Positions 1-9,027 of a stretch of DNA of 64,000 nt are shown one piece after another. This DNA comes from Polaribacter sp. Hel1_33_78 (GTDB lineage: Bacteria > Bacteroidota > Bacteroidia > Flavobacteriales > Flavobacteriaceae), in assembly GCF_900106075.1 (NCBI RefSeq), contig NZ_LT629794.1, positions 186,001-250,000 on the forward strand, read 5' to 3'. The notes beneath the pieces were generated by a model. The model was not told where the DNA came from. It did not search any database and saw nothing but the letters and a program-made list of their open reading frames with translations. How positions within the stretch are numbered: position 1 is the first letter of the stretch; every line of letters starts with the position of its first letter. The position numbers and the translations under genes were made by a program.

Positions 1-772
1 GATTATTTGAAATATTAAAGTCATCACTGTCTGATGAGCCCGCTATTATAAAATTATGATCGTCAGTTTCGACAATTCCTAGTGGTATTTCTGTAAATGA
101 GCCGCCAAAAAACCGGCTCCATTCTAAATTGCCAGTAAGGTCTGTTTTTATCACCCAATAATCTCCACCAGAATGGTTTACTGCAGTTGACTTTGCGTTT
201 CCCTCTCCGCCAGAACTAGAAACATCTAAGACACCAGTTATAAGAAACCCACCGTCTTTTGTCGCTAACAAAGCAGTACCAAAATCGGCGCCAGAAAACC
301 CGAATGTTTTTTCCCAAAGAAGGCTTCCTGAAGAAGAAATTTTTAACAACCAAAAATCTTGAGCACCTGCATTTGCTGAAACATCTATATCTGAACTTTT
401 ACTGTACCCTAAAACAGCAAAACCACCATCTAAGGTTTGTACAATGTCTGCGGCTCTATCATCTTCTGAGCCACCAAAAGTTTTTTGCCACTCTAGGGTG
501 TTGTCGAAAGAAAACTTTGCAACTAAATAGTCAAAAGATTCATTTGTTTTTGAATCGAAATCAAAATCGTTACTCTGCGTAAAACCAACAATAATATAAC
601 CACCATCTGTCGTTTTTTTTATAGAAGAAAAGGCTTCATTTTTAGAGCCACCCAAAGTTTCAACAAAGTCTAATTTAATGGTTGTTTCAATTACCTCAGG
701 GATACCGAACACGTCTTTTTTAGAGCAGCTGAAAAGAATAAAGAAACAAAGAACTACCCAATATTTAGTCAT
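1..772 (-). CDS. Repeat-containing lipoprotein, C-terminus beyond window
   Basis: Read on the minus strand, an open frame starts at the ATG at 772-770 and runs off the left edge, so only about 257 N-terminal residues are seen. The start is a short lipoprotein signal with lipobox LFSC followed by SKKD, typical of Flavobacteria. The rest repeats a motif of the kind TxDGGYIIVGxT about every 50 residues (TTDGGYIIVGF, TLDGGFAVLGY, TKDGGFLITGV), interleaved with W-x-K-TFGGS strands. Such repeats build beta-propellers in secreted Bacteroidetes proteins. The gene begins 3 bases after the upstream gene's stop, so the two are probably cotranscribed. Function unknown; a surface or periplasmic role is inferred. 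Confidence 0.75.
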   Translation of the reverse strand, partial: MTKYWVVLCFFILFSCSKKDVFGIPEVIETTIKLDFVETLGGSKNEAFSSIKKTTDGGYIIVGFTQSNDFDFDSKTNESFDYLVAKFSFDNTLEWQKTFGGSEDDRAADIVQTLDGGFAVLGYSKSSDIDVSANAGAQDFWLLKISSSGSLLWEKTFGFSGADFGTALLATKDGGFLITGVLDVSSSGGEGNAKSTAVNHSGGDYWVIKTDLTGNLEWSRFFGGSFTEIPLGIVETDDHNFIIAGSSDSDDFNISNN

Positions 773-775
773 TTT

Positions 776-2320
776 TTATGGGTTACTTTTTTTAATTACA
801 AAAAAACCATTGTCGATATCACTAATAATAATATTTCCACTCGGAAAATAAGGATACACATTCCAAACACCATTAAATGCTGTATTATTGTTATTTGGGT
901 ACGTGTCAAAAAATCCAACTTCATTAAAATCTTTGTTATCTCCATTCGAGACATCAATCATTCTTACACCAGCGGTATAATTTGCTTGATAATAAATATT
1001 CTCTTTTACATATCCATTGTGGTCTATGGCTGCTGTATTACCAAAATAATCGAAATGATGCGACGGATTGTCTAAGTCTGTAAAATCAAAAATGATGGAT
1101 CTTGTATTATTTCCAAAATCTCTTTCATCTAATTCATCTCCTAAGATAAAATATTTTAAATCTTCAGTAAACCACCCTTGATGCGCATAGGCTACATTAG
1201 AATAACTAATTGTAGAAATTATGGTTGGTGTTGTTTTATCCGTAATATCTGCTATTACTACTTCATTTTCATTACTACCAATTAAAATTTCTTTTCCAGT
1301 ATAATCTGTATCGGGCCCATTGTATGTAATTACTTGAGCATCATGTGAATATCCTCCTTCACTAAAACCACCTTCACTAACGGGGTTTTTTGGGTCTTGA
1401 ATATTTATAAATATTGGACCGCCGCCATAGGTAGAATTTCCGCTTGCTCCTACGATATAGGCATAACCACTCGTTTCGTTAATAACAATATTATGAGCCT
1501 TTCCAAATTCAGTGAAATTTGTATCGGCTGTAAACGTTGCCGGAGTGTTTGAAACATTTCTTAATCTAGTTAAATCAAACACTTGCATTCCGTGATTAGA
1601 AGCTTCACTGACGATGAAAGCATGATCTTTATAAACCTTAATATCCCTCCAGCTACTATTAACAGATGCTGTAGGTAACTTACCTAAGTATACAGGGTTT
1701 TCGGTATCTGTAATATCTATAAAAGCGGTACCATTATTTAACCCCATAATAGCGTATTCTTTACCATTTGTAGCATCCGTCCAGCCCCAAGAATCATTTC
1801 CCGCAGATGCAGAAAAAGTAGCTAAAGGTATATTTAACAGTAAATCATAATCATTACACGGGTACCCATTTGCAATTCCATTTTCACAAACAAATTTGTT
1901 TGTTGATGCACAGGCGTCACCAATGCCGTCATTATTTTCATCTTCTTGATTCGGGTTTGCTATGTTTGGACAGTTATCTTCACTGTCTTTTATACCGTCG
2001 TTATCACTATCATCGTCATCATTGTCGCAAGTATCACCTTTTCCGTCATTATCTACATCTGTTTGTGCAGGATTTGCAATTAAAGGACAGTTGTCATCGG
2101 TATCTAAAACACCATCATTGTCATCATCATCATCACAAAGATCTCCTATTCCGTCATTATCTGAATCTAATTGGTCTTCATTCTGTGTATCTGGGCAGTT
2201 GTCAGAAGAGTTAACTATTTGGTCATCATCTCTATCATTATTAACCTTTTCATCTGGAGAACAAGAAAAGACTAATGAAAATAAAAATAAAAAAATTATT
2301 GTTTTAAATGTCTTGAGCAT
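776..2320 (-). CDS. Choice-of-anchor B family lipoprotein with thrombospondin type 3 repeats
   Basis: A 514-residue lipoprotein: a signal peptide ends in lipobox VFSC at about residue 20. Residues 35-140 are calcium-binding thrombospondin type 3 repeats ([32 protein letters not shown]) with paired Asp and Cys. After about residue 150 comes the LVIVD-like propeller typical of the choice-of-anchor B family ([43 protein letters not shown]). The family is exported and surface-associated, with no defined activity known to me. The extremely Asp-rich part produces long antisense open frames that are artefacts. A 3-base gap to the next lipoprotein gene suggests an operon. Confidence 0.85.
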   Translation of the reverse strand: MLKTFKTIIFLFLFSLVFSCSPDEKVNNDRDDDQIVNSSDNCPDTQNEDQLDSDNDGIGDLCDDDDDNDGVLDTDDNCPLIANPAQTDVDNDGKGDTCDNDDDDSDNDGIKDSEDNCPNIANPNQEDENNDGIGDACASTNKFVCENGIANGYPCNDYDLLLNIPLATFSASAGNDSWGWTDATNGKEYAIMGLNNGTAFIDITDTENPVYLGKLPTASVNSSWRDIKVYKDHAFIVSEASNHGMQVFDLTRLRNVSNTPATFTADTNFTEFGKAHNIVINETSGYAYIVGASGNSTYGGGPIFINIQDPKNPVSEGGFSEGGYSHDAQVITYNGPDTDYTGKEILIGSNENEVVIADITDKTTPTIISTISYSNVAYAHQGWFTEDLKYFILGDELDERDFGNNTRSIIFDFTDLDNPSHHFDYFGNTAAIDHNGYVKENIYYQANYTAGVRMIDVSNGDNKDFNEVGFFDTYPNNNNTAFNGVWNVYPYFPSGNIIISDIDNGFFVIKKSNP

Positions 2321-2343
2321 AATTAATTTTAATTATTAAGATG

Positions 2344-2351
2344 TAAATTTA
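2344..2351 (-). promoter_or_regulatory. Putative -7 box of the choice-of-anchor B gene
   Basis: On the minus strand this reads TAAATTTA, close to the Bacteroidetes -7 consensus TAnnTTTG, 23 bases before the ATG at 2320. No convincing -33 TTTG is seen at 17-20 bases, so support is weak. Confidence 0.3.
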
Positions 2352-2370
2352 AAGATTAACTTATAGATAA

Positions 2371-2400
2371 AATAGTTAAAAATAGTTAAAAATAGTTAAA
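2371..2400. repeat. Three perfect tandem copies of a 10-base unit
   Basis: The decamer AATAGTTAAA occurs three times head to tail, and a partial fourth copy (AAAATAGTT-like) flanks it. The period is about one helical turn. It lies 50-80 bases upstream of the choice-of-anchor B start, so a regulator could bind there, but it could equally be AT-rich slippage. Confidence 0.6.
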
Positions 2401-2713
2401 CTATTCAGTTATTTGAAAACCACTATCCAAAGTTTGGAAAAGGAGTGTAAAAGCATTATACTTTTTTAAGTGGTTATTTTTTTTTCTTATTCCAGCTTGT
2501 TTTTTAAATAGAATTTAGCACCCCAAAAATTAAAAAATTTATTTTTAAGATATTTTTAGACCAAAATTGTTTCACAAATAGTCTGACAGGCGAAGCTTTT
2601 CGTTAACAAAAAGAAAATCAGTTTTTTACGATGCATATACTTTTAATTTGCCACTAAATTCAAGTTGTTATACATCTCTTTTGAATATGCGCTATAAAAT
2701 TTAAGAATGTGCC

Positions 2714-2721
2714 TATCTTTG
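2714..2721 (+). promoter_or_regulatory. thiL -7 box, nearly leaderless promoter
   Basis: TATCTTTG matches TAnnTTTG exactly and ends only 4 bases before the thiL ATG at 2726. Transcription would then begin at or next to the start codon, giving a leaderless or nearly leaderless mRNA. Confidence 0.5.
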
Positions 2722-2725
2722 CAGT

Positions 2726-3775
2726 ATGTTAGAAGATAAAAACACACAAAAAACATCGTTAGCTGAACTTGGTGAGTTTGGTTTGATAGATCATATTACA
2801 AAATATTTTAAGGTTGAAAATTCGTCAACAGTAAGAGCTGTTGGTGATGACGCAGCTGTTTTAGATGCCTCAGAAAAACAAACGTTAGTGACCACAGATT
2901 TGTTAATAGAAGGCGTACATTTTGATTTAAGTTACATGCCGTTAAAACATTTAGGCTACAAAGCCGTAGTGGTTAATTTATCGGATGTATATGCTATGAA
3001 CGGAGTTGCAGAGCAAATTACAGTTTCTATTGCTGTTTCTAATCGATTCCCTTTAGAAGCAATTGAAGAGTTGTATGCAGGGATTCAGTTGGCGTGTGAA
3101 ACGTACAAAGTAGATTTAATTGGCGGAGATACAACATCGTCAACCAAAGGAATTTTAATTTCTGTTACCGCCATTGGGAAAGCAAACAAAGAAGATGTTG
3201 TGTATAGAAACACCGCAAAAGAAACCGATCTAATTGTGGTTACTGGTGATTTAGGTGCCGCTTATTTAGGGCTACAAGTTTTAGAAAGAGAGAAGCAAGT
3301 TTTTAAAGTAGACCCAAACAATCAGCCAGATTTAGATAATTATACCTATTTAATTGAACGTCAATTAAAACCTGAAGCACGAAATGATGTTGCGGGTTTT
3401 TTAAAAGAATTGAGTATTAAGCCAACGGCAATGATTGATATTTCTGACGGACTGTCTTCAGAACTTTTTCATATTTGTACACAAAGTAAAGTAGGCTGTA
3501 AAATCTACGAAGATAAATTGCCTTTAGACCCTCAAGTTATTTCTACCTGTGAAGAATTTGAATTAGATTCTACGATGGTTGCTTTAAGCGGTGGTGAAGA
3601 TTATGAATTGCTATTTACAGTGCCTATTGCTGATTTTGACAATATAAAAGGGAACCCAAATTTTTCTATTATAGGGCATGTTACTGCTGAAAATCAGGGT
3701 TTAAACTTAATTACAAGAGCTGGTCAAGAAATTGAATTAAAGGCGCAAGGTTGGAATGGCTTAAAGAAAGACTAG
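2726..3775 (+). CDS. thiL: Thiamine-monophosphate kinase
   Basis: ThiL phosphorylates thiamine monophosphate to thiamine pyrophosphate with ATP in the cytoplasm, the last step of cofactor synthesis. The 349-residue length is usual. Family motifs appear in order: GDDAAVLD near residue 40, TTDLLIEGVHF near 58-68, VNLSDVYAMNG near 90, GGDTTSS near 138, DISDGLSSEL near 240 and SGGEDYELLFT near 290. These form the magnesium and nucleotide site of the PurM/ThiL fold. The gene stands alone, with an exact TAnnTTTG box just upstream of the ATG. No other thiamine genes are in the window and no THI-box riboswitch is apparent. Confidence 0.96.
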   Translation: MLEDKNTQKTSLAELGEFGLIDHITKYFKVENSSTVRAVGDDAAVLDASEKQTLVTTDLLIEGVHFDLSYMPLKHLGYKAVVVNLSDVYAMNGVAEQITVSIAVSNRFPLEAIEELYAGIQLACETYKVDLIGGDTTSSTKGILISVTAIGKANKEDVVYRNTAKETDLIVVTGDLGAAYLGLQVLEREKQVFKVDPNNQPDLDNYTYLIERQLKPEARNDVAGFLKELSIKPTAMIDISDGLSSELFHICTQSKVGCKIYEDKLPLDPQVISTCEEFELDSTMVALSGGEDYELLFTVPIADFDNIKGNPNFSIIGHVTAENQGLNLITRAGQEIELKAQGWNGLKKD

Positions 3776-4069
3776 GTTTTTTTTTGGATATTTCGGTGAG
3801 CTTGTCTAGCATTAGGTTCGTTAATTATTGTTATGATAGTTTCTGAATAACCAAAATATTGGGGCATTCAGAGGGAAGTATGATCAAAGTAATTTCATGA
3901 AGTAAAACTAAAAAAAAAACAGATTACCACATCGTTTCTCTTAGCAATGATACAACCGACTGTTACTCAATTTATAGAAGCGTTAATTTGATTTTCGATC
4001 GAAGTAATGAAGCCCAAACAATGATACATGAGCGTTTAATATTTTATATCAAAACTAATTGAACGTTTT
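3776..4069. other. Non-coding spacer downstream of thiL
   Basis: This 294-base spacer lies between the convergent thiL and acetyltransferase genes. A T-run directly follows the thiL stop, but I find no stable inverted repeat before it. No coding frame or repeat is evident. It may hold gene remnants, but nothing recognisable remains. Confidence 0.5.
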
Positions 4070-4627
4070 TTACGTGAGGTTTTGCCATACATTCCTATTG
4101 ATTTCGTAGCAAATACATTTTTGGTGTTTTGGATATTTTTTTAATTTTGGATGATTAAACTCACCAACTTTTTGCATCCCTATTTTTTTCATAACGCTTT
4201 CTGATTTGCTGTTTTGTTGCGTACAAACTGAAATTATTCTATCTAAATTTAGTGAACTGAACGCAAATTCAAGACATTTTTTTGCACCTTCGGTTGCATA
4301 TCCATTTCCCCAGCTATTTTTTTTCAATCGCCATCCAATATCAGTTGCAGGTGTAAAATCAGTTTTATATTCTTGGTATGCTAAACCAATAAACCCGATG
4401 AACTCTCCCGTTTTTAAAATTTCAGTTGCAAAGTAGGTATATCCATTTTCTTGATAATGGTTTTGCAGTCTTGCAATATATTCTGAGGTTTCTTTATGCG
4501 TTAGCGATTTTGGGAAATGTTCCATCACCGCCATATCAGCATTAATTTTCGTAAATTCAGTGAGGTCCTTTTCATTCCAATTCCGAAATCCGAGTCTTTC
4601 AGATTTAAAGAGGTATTCTTTTTTCAA
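4070..4627 (-). CDS. GNAT family N-acetyltransferase (RimJ/RimL-like)
   Basis: A 185-residue protein of the GNAT_3 type. It starts with SERLGFRNWNEKDL, typical of RimJ/RimL-like enzymes, has the strand GEFIGFIGLAY and the acetyl-CoA pyrophosphate-binding turn near WGNGYATEGAKKCLEFAF (about residues 107-125). The C-terminal motif NSKSESVMKKIGMQKVGEF (about 138-157) is the usual helix and strand of the family. It probably transfers an acetyl group from acetyl-CoA to an amine, but the substrate cannot be told from sequence. It stands alone between intergenic gaps. Confidence 0.88.
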   Translation of the reverse strand: MKKEYLFKSERLGFRNWNEKDLTEFTKINADMAVMEHFPKSLTHKETSEYIARLQNHYQENGYTYFATEILKTGEFIGFIGLAYQEYKTDFTPATDIGWRLKKNSWGNGYATEGAKKCLEFAFSSLNLDRIISVCTQQNSKSESVMKKIGMQKVGEFNHPKLKKYPKHQKCICYEINRNVWQNLT

Positions 4628-4750
4628 TTTGAAGCTATTTTTTTAAACTGTGGTAAAATAATTATATAGAATATTTTATATCAAACCTTTAAGGTAGTTG
4701 ATTGTTTTTTAAAAAGTTAAGCACGCATTATTTTTTGATGGGGTATTTAT

Positions 4751-6565
4751 TTACTCAAAAACCACATCATCTAAGAAAATATCTTGTGCGGTGCCATCCG
4801 CAGAAGAAAAGAGTACCAGTCCAGATCTAATGTAAGAAAGATCTAATTTTTCGGTTTTAATCGTATACTTTTTCCATTTGGTAGAAAGTTTAATTTCAAT
4901 AGCTTTTTTTGAAGAATCAGGAAAAGGTTTGTCTTTGCCAATTAACCCAAAACCAATGGTAACTTTCACCTTTTTTTTACTTGCTTTTGCCCAGAAACTA
5001 AATGTTGTAGCTCCAGAAATATCGAAGCCACCCAACTTATCTCCCCAATTATTTGGCGGATCTACAAAACCTAAACCATACCAATTATATACTTCTTTGT
5101 AACGTATTCTTAAGGATGCTTTTCCAAAATGCACCCCTTCTGTGTGCTGTAAATCTACCTCAATATCTTTGTAATTCCCCATATAAGCAGTTGGACTAAA
5201 AGGGTTTTTCTCCCCATCTTTATAGACATAAAAAGGCAACGTTGCTTTGGCTACCAAGAATTTTTTATGTTTAGCGATTTCGTCTTCAATGAGAATCGAG
5301 TTGGAGGCAATACCTACATTATTATAGGTGTCTTTTACGGTTACATATACTTTAATACCGCCATGCTCTTTTGGTAATTTAACCTGAAAGCCATTGGTAT
5401 AATTTCCTCTAAAATTGAGTTTGTTCAATTGATCTCTGCGCTTGCGGCTTCCTGTTCTTTGATTGTAAAAGAAACTAAAACGTAAAGCTTCATTTTCAAT
5501 GTCAGAAACTTTTAAAGAAACAGGTACCCAAGTTTCACTTTTAAAAGCACCTTCCGGCAACGTAAATTCTTGAATTTCAGGAACATTATTTATCGGCTTT
5601 TTTTCGGTAAATGCTTCTCTAATTGCCCAATATTGTGGACGATAATTACCTTGGTAATGTGTAAATAACCAAGGAGCAATAAAATCTTTTCCGTCAGCAA
5701 AACTAAATACATACACTCCTAAGCAATTAGGCTTACTCTGAATCCAATTAATATATCCCTTTGCAATAGCATCATATTTTTGTGAATCAGAAGGTTCTTT
5801 TTTAACGCCGTTTTTTTCTTGTTTAATGTCCCATTCACCCGTAACTCCAAACTCAGTAATTATATAAGGTTTATCAATCTTTCTTTTTTCGAGTTCTGAA
5901 GTTAGAAAACTAGCTCCAGCGCCATAACTATTCAACCCATAAATGTCAATTGAAGGCACATATTTTTGCCACCAATCTAATCCAAAAGTCCAGGCTTCTA
6001 CTGAGGTAATAAGGTGGTTTTTATCAAGTTCTTTTATCTTTTTACAAATGGTTTCTAATAGTTTAGAATACACTTTTTTTTCAGGGTCAGTAGCCATGTT
6101 TAAGTAGACCTCATTTCCTACTCCCCAAGTTAAAATTGCAGGATGGTTTTTATACGTTTCAACAACTTTAATGGCCTCGTCATAAAGCTCTTTTTTTCCT
6201 TTTTCATTCTCTAAATAATCAAAAGAATCATCTGCTTCCATACCGGGTCTTCCATGGCGCATCCATATACCTAACATAACTTTTATTTGGTGTTTATGAG
6301 CAGCATCTAATAATTTTTTGGTGTTTTTTCCGGAACCCCAAGTTCTAATGGTATTGACTCCTAAAAAATTTAAATCTTTAAAATGTTTGTCATAATTTGC
6401 TACATCATTTTCATAGCCAAAAGTAACTCCTTTCACTTCAAAAGGATTTTCATCCACCAATAAAACCCAGGCATCATTCTCTTTTTTGATGGATGTTTGA
6501 GCGGAAATAGTATGCACAAGGAAGCAGGCACTGAACAGGATTGTGCAAAGCATTTTTTTTGTCAT
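4751..6565 (-). CDS. Secreted clan-A-like glycoside hydrolase with C-terminal carbohydrate-binding-like domain
   Basis: A 604-residue exported enzyme with a signal peptide ending near SAQ (residue 23). Residues 30-330 read as a TIM barrel like the GH2 catalytic domain or GH5: FEVKGVTFGYE, NTIRTWGSG, VMLGIWMRHGRPG. WGVGNEVY holds the likely acid/base Glu152 after Asn151, and IITEFG holds the likely nucleophile Glu238. Residues 340-440 look like a beta-sandwich; about 450-604 look like a CBM11/CIA30-like jelly roll (GLGFVDPPNNWGDKLGGFDI, DIFLDDVVF). A beta-glucan or similar marine polysaccharide is a plausible substrate, but specificity is not readable. It has no SusC/SusD neighbours. The alpha/beta hydrolase gene lies 37 bases upstream on the same strand. 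Confidence 0.8.
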   Translation of the reverse strand: MTKKMLCTILFSACFLVHTISAQTSIKKENDAWVLLVDENPFEVKGVTFGYENDVANYDKHFKDLNFLGVNTIRTWGSGKNTKKLLDAAHKHQIKVMLGIWMRHGRPGMEADDSFDYLENEKGKKELYDEAIKVVETYKNHPAILTWGVGNEVYLNMATDPEKKVYSKLLETICKKIKELDKNHLITSVEAWTFGLDWWQKYVPSIDIYGLNSYGAGASFLTSELEKRKIDKPYIITEFGVTGEWDIKQEKNGVKKEPSDSQKYDAIAKGYINWIQSKPNCLGVYVFSFADGKDFIAPWLFTHYQGNYRPQYWAIREAFTEKKPINNVPEIQEFTLPEGAFKSETWVPVSLKVSDIENEALRFSFFYNQRTGSRKRRDQLNKLNFRGNYTNGFQVKLPKEHGGIKVYVTVKDTYNNVGIASNSILIEDEIAKHKKFLVAKATLPFYVYKDGEKNPFSPTAYMGNYKDIEVDLQHTEGVHFGKASLRIRYKEVYNWYGLGFVDPPNNWGDKLGGFDISGATTFSFWAKASKKKVKVTIGFGLIGKDKPFPDSSKKAIEIKLSTKWKKYTIKTEKLDLSYIRSGLVLFSSADGTAQDIFLDDVVFE

Positions 6566-6602
6566 GGAATAAAATGATTTGAGCTTTAAAAATATTAAAT
6601 AT

Positions 6603-7382
6603 TTAGCAACTTTTTATAAATTTTTTTAAGGTTGCAATCAATTCGGATGTATTCTCAATATGACTCATATGTCCATCAGGATAAACAACAAAATCAGAAT
6701 TGGTATTTTTAGCTTCTTCTAGCGATGTTTGAAAGTCTAAAACAGGATCTTTCTCGCCAATAATGAGTAACTTTTTAAAATTGCTTTCTAATAAAATATG
6801 ATTGGTGTTTTCCCTATTTTTCATCCCTTCATTGGCAGCAATATAACCTTGAATAGAAGTTTTTAAAGCTTCCTTTTTTACGGCTTCAATTTCGTCTTTA
6901 AATTTTAACAAGTTTTTGGAATGAAATAAATTTGAAATTGACATTTTTACCATGCTTTCAAAATTATTTTTTGCCATTTTATTAGCTCTGGTTCTTAGTT
7001 TTTTGCGTTCTTCAGGGTCTTCATTAGAAGTTGAATTTACCAAACACAGCCCCTTTATTTGCACAGGGTTTGTTTTGGCGAGCGCTAAAGAAATATAACC
7101 TCCTAAAGAATGACCAACCAAAATATACTTTCTAATTTTTAAATGTTTTATTACTGCTTTGATGGTTTCTGCAAACAATTCCATAGAATGGAGATACCCT
7201 AAACAATCAGAATTTCCATGACCCAATAAATCAACCGTAATTACTCTGTTTCTTTTGCTAAGTTCTGGAGCAATATCATTCCACATGCTAGCATTCTCTA
7301 AAAACCCATGAATCAGAACTATAGCGGTACCTTTTCCTTGATCCGTATAATAAATATCCGCGTTTTTATAAGCTAAAACCAT
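6603..7382 (-). CDS. Alpha/beta-fold hydrolase
   Basis: A 259-residue cytoplasmic alpha/beta hydrolase with no signal peptide. The oxyanion-loop motif LIHGFLEN is at 24-30 and the nucleophile elbow GHSLGG holds Ser92. A late acidic residue sits in LLIIGEKDPVLD, and the catalytic His is likely in DGHMSHIEN near residue 237-240. The enzyme is probably an esterase or C-C bond hydrolase; the substrate is unknown. It shares its strand with the downstream glycoside hydrolase and may form an operon with it. A perfect -7 box 5 bases before the ATG suggests a leaderless transcript. Confidence 0.88.
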   Translation of the reverse strand: MVLAYKNADIYYTDQGKGTAIVLIHGFLENASMWNDIAPELSKRNRVITVDLLGHGNSDCLGYLHSMELFAETIKAVIKHLKIRKYILVGHSLGGYISLALAKTNPVQIKGLCLVNSTSNEDPEERKKLRTRANKMAKNNFESMVKMSISNLFHSKNLLKFKDEIEAVKKEALKTSIQGYIAANEGMKNRENTNHILLESNFKKLLIIGEKDPVLDFQTSLEEAKNTNSDFVVYPDGHMSHIENTSELIATLKKFIKSC

Positions 7383-7387
7383 AGAAA

Positions 7388-7395
7388 CAAAGATA
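7388..7395 (-). promoter_or_regulatory. -7 box directly before an alpha/beta hydrolase start
   Basis: The minus strand reads TATCTTTG, an exact TAnnTTTG, ending 5 bases before the ATG at 7382-7380. This is the same leaderless geometry as at thiL. Confidence 0.45.
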
Positions 7396-7441
7396 CCATT
7401 TGATTCGTTTTTAGAAACTTAAAACATCATAAACTATTTAC

Positions 7442-7449
7442 TATATTTG
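7442..7449 (+). promoter_or_regulatory. -7 box for the serine hydrolase-brnQ operon
   Basis: TATATTTG matches TAnnTTTG and lies 25 bases before the ATG at 7475. No clear -33 element is seen. Confidence 0.45.
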
Positions 7450-7474
7450 AGGTGAATTCAATACAACTAGTCTT

Positions 7475-9025
7475 ATGTTTTTCAAAAAAGTATCACTTCT
7501 TGTCCTATTTATAGTTTCCTTATCTATAAACGCACAAATTGATGGCAAACAGCTCGATAATTTGGTAAAAGAGACCTTACAAACTTTTGACGTTCCTGGA
7601 ATTTCTGTCGGAATTATAAAAGACGGGAAAATTGTTTACGCAAAAGGTCATGGCGTTCGTTCTTTAACCAACAAAAAAGAGATGAACGAAAACACTCTGG
7701 TTGGTGTTGCTTCTAACAGCAAAGGCTTTACTTGTTTTGCTTTGGCGATGCTGGTAGATGCAGGAAAGCTAAATTGGGATGATAAAGTAAGAAAACACAT
7801 TCCGGAATTTCAGTTATATGATGCTTGGGTAACAGCGCAATTTACTGTGAGAGATTTGGTAACGCATAGAAGCGGAATGAGCTTAGGAGCAGGAGATTTG
7901 ATGTTTTTTCCTGAAGGAAATAATTTTACATCTAAAGATGTTATTAAGAATGTAAAATATTTAAAACCTGTGAGTTCATTTAGAAGTGAGTTTACGTATA
8001 ATAACAATATGTTTATTATTGCAGGGGAAGTTTTAAAACGGGCAAGTGGTCTTTCTTGGGAAGAATTTATTGAAACTAAAATAATGAATCCTGTTGGAAT
8101 GACGCATAGTAAAGCATCTTATAATAGGGTTACAGATAGAACAAATATTATTGACGCACACACAAGAGCAGAAGGAAAAGTGATTCAAATTCCGCATGAT
8201 TGGAGTGCAACTGCAAATCCTGCTGGAGGCATTGTGAGCAACGTACATGACATGCTTACCTGGGCAAATTTTTTAATGAATGATGCCGTTACCAAAGATG
8301 GAAAACGATTATTGAGCGCGAAACAATTTCATGAATTATGGCAATTACAGACTCCTTTAAAAGTTAGAAAAAACGACAGTTATAGTGCTAATTTTAGAGG
8401 GTATGGTTTAGGTTGGTTTTTAACGGATGTAAAAGGCGGTTACAAACAAGTTTATCATACAGGAGGTCTGCTTGGCACAGTAACTCAGTTTACCATGATT
8501 CCTGATTTAGGTTTAGCCATTGTGGTATTAACCAATCAAATGAATGGAAGCGCATTTAATACCATTACAAATACGATAAAAGACACCTATTTAGGGTATG
8601 AAGATAGAGATTGGTTAAACAACTATGGAACTAAAAACGCCAATTATTTAAAATATAATGATAGCATAAAAGCAGCAGTTTTTACGAAATCAGCAATTGC
8701 TAAAACGAATAAAAACGTACCAAAAGCATCCCAAATTGTAGGTACTTATAAAGATGATTGGTTTGGAAATATTATAATTTCTAATGATGGAAAAACGTAC
8801 AGTATAAAATGTGAACGTTCTTTGAACTTAGTTGGTGAATTATTGCCATACAATCAAACAACCTTTGTTGCTAAATGGAAGAATAGAAGCTATGATGCAG
8901 ATGTATTTGTGCAATTTTATTTTGATGAAAAAGGAAATGCAACGAGCGCAAAAATGAAATACATTGCACCAATAACAGATTTTAGTTTCGATTTTCATGA
9001 CTTAAATCTTAAAAAAGTTAAATAA
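7475..9025 (+). CDS. Secreted serine hydrolase, class C beta-lactamase/DD-peptidase fold
   Basis: A 516-residue exported protein with a signal peptide ending near SINAQ (residue 21). The beta-lactamase domain (about 28-370) has the nucleophile motif S80-N-S-K83, a Tyr-Asn-Asn motif in FTYNNNM as second catalytic element, and HTGG in QVYHTGGLLG in place of the KTG box. A C-terminal DUF3471-like domain covers about 420-510. Relatives act on D-amino acid peptides or esters; true beta-lactamase activity cannot be assumed. brnQ starts 2 bases after the stop, so the two are cotranscribed, which may tie amino acid release to uptake. Confidence 0.88.
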   Translation: MFFKKVSLLVLFIVSLSINAQIDGKQLDNLVKETLQTFDVPGISVGIIKDGKIVYAKGHGVRSLTNKKEMNENTLVGVASNSKGFTCFALAMLVDAGKLNWDDKVRKHIPEFQLYDAWVTAQFTVRDLVTHRSGMSLGAGDLMFFPEGNNFTSKDVIKNVKYLKPVSSFRSEFTYNNNMFIIAGEVLKRASGLSWEEFIETKIMNPVGMTHSKASYNRVTDRTNIIDAHTRAEGKVIQIPHDWSATANPAGGIVSNVHDMLTWANFLMNDAVTKDGKRLLSAKQFHELWQLQTPLKVRKNDSYSANFRGYGLGWFLTDVKGGYKQVYHTGGLLGTVTQFTMIPDLGLAIVVLTNQMNGSAFNTITNTIKDTYLGYEDRDWLNNYGTKNANYLKYNDSIKAAVFTKSAIAKTNKNVPKASQIVGTYKDDWFGNIIISNDGKTYSIKCERSLNLVGELLPYNQTTFVAKWKNRSYDADVFVQFYFDEKGNATSAKMKYIAPITDFSFDFHDLNLKKVK

Positions 9026-9027
9026 TT

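Larger units (their letters stand above)
2321..2725. other. 405-base intergenic region between divergent genes
   Basis: This AT-rich spacer separates the divergent choice-of-anchor B gene and thiL. It holds a weak -7 box for the minus-strand gene, three perfect 10-base direct repeats at 2371-2400 and the thiL -7 box at 2714-2721. I see no open frame with coding character and no stable hairpin in 2405-2710. Confidence 0.6.

Noticed and set aside
259-582. Plus-strand open frame of about 107 codons
   Set aside because: It lies antisense to the truncated lipoprotein, whose repeats and lipobox are clear; composition (Leu/His-rich) is that of a shadow frame.
1870-2339. Two long plus-strand open frames rich in His or Ser
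   Set aside because: They mirror the Asp-rich thrombospondin repeats on the opposite strand; the amino acid composition is an artefact of GAT/GAC codons.
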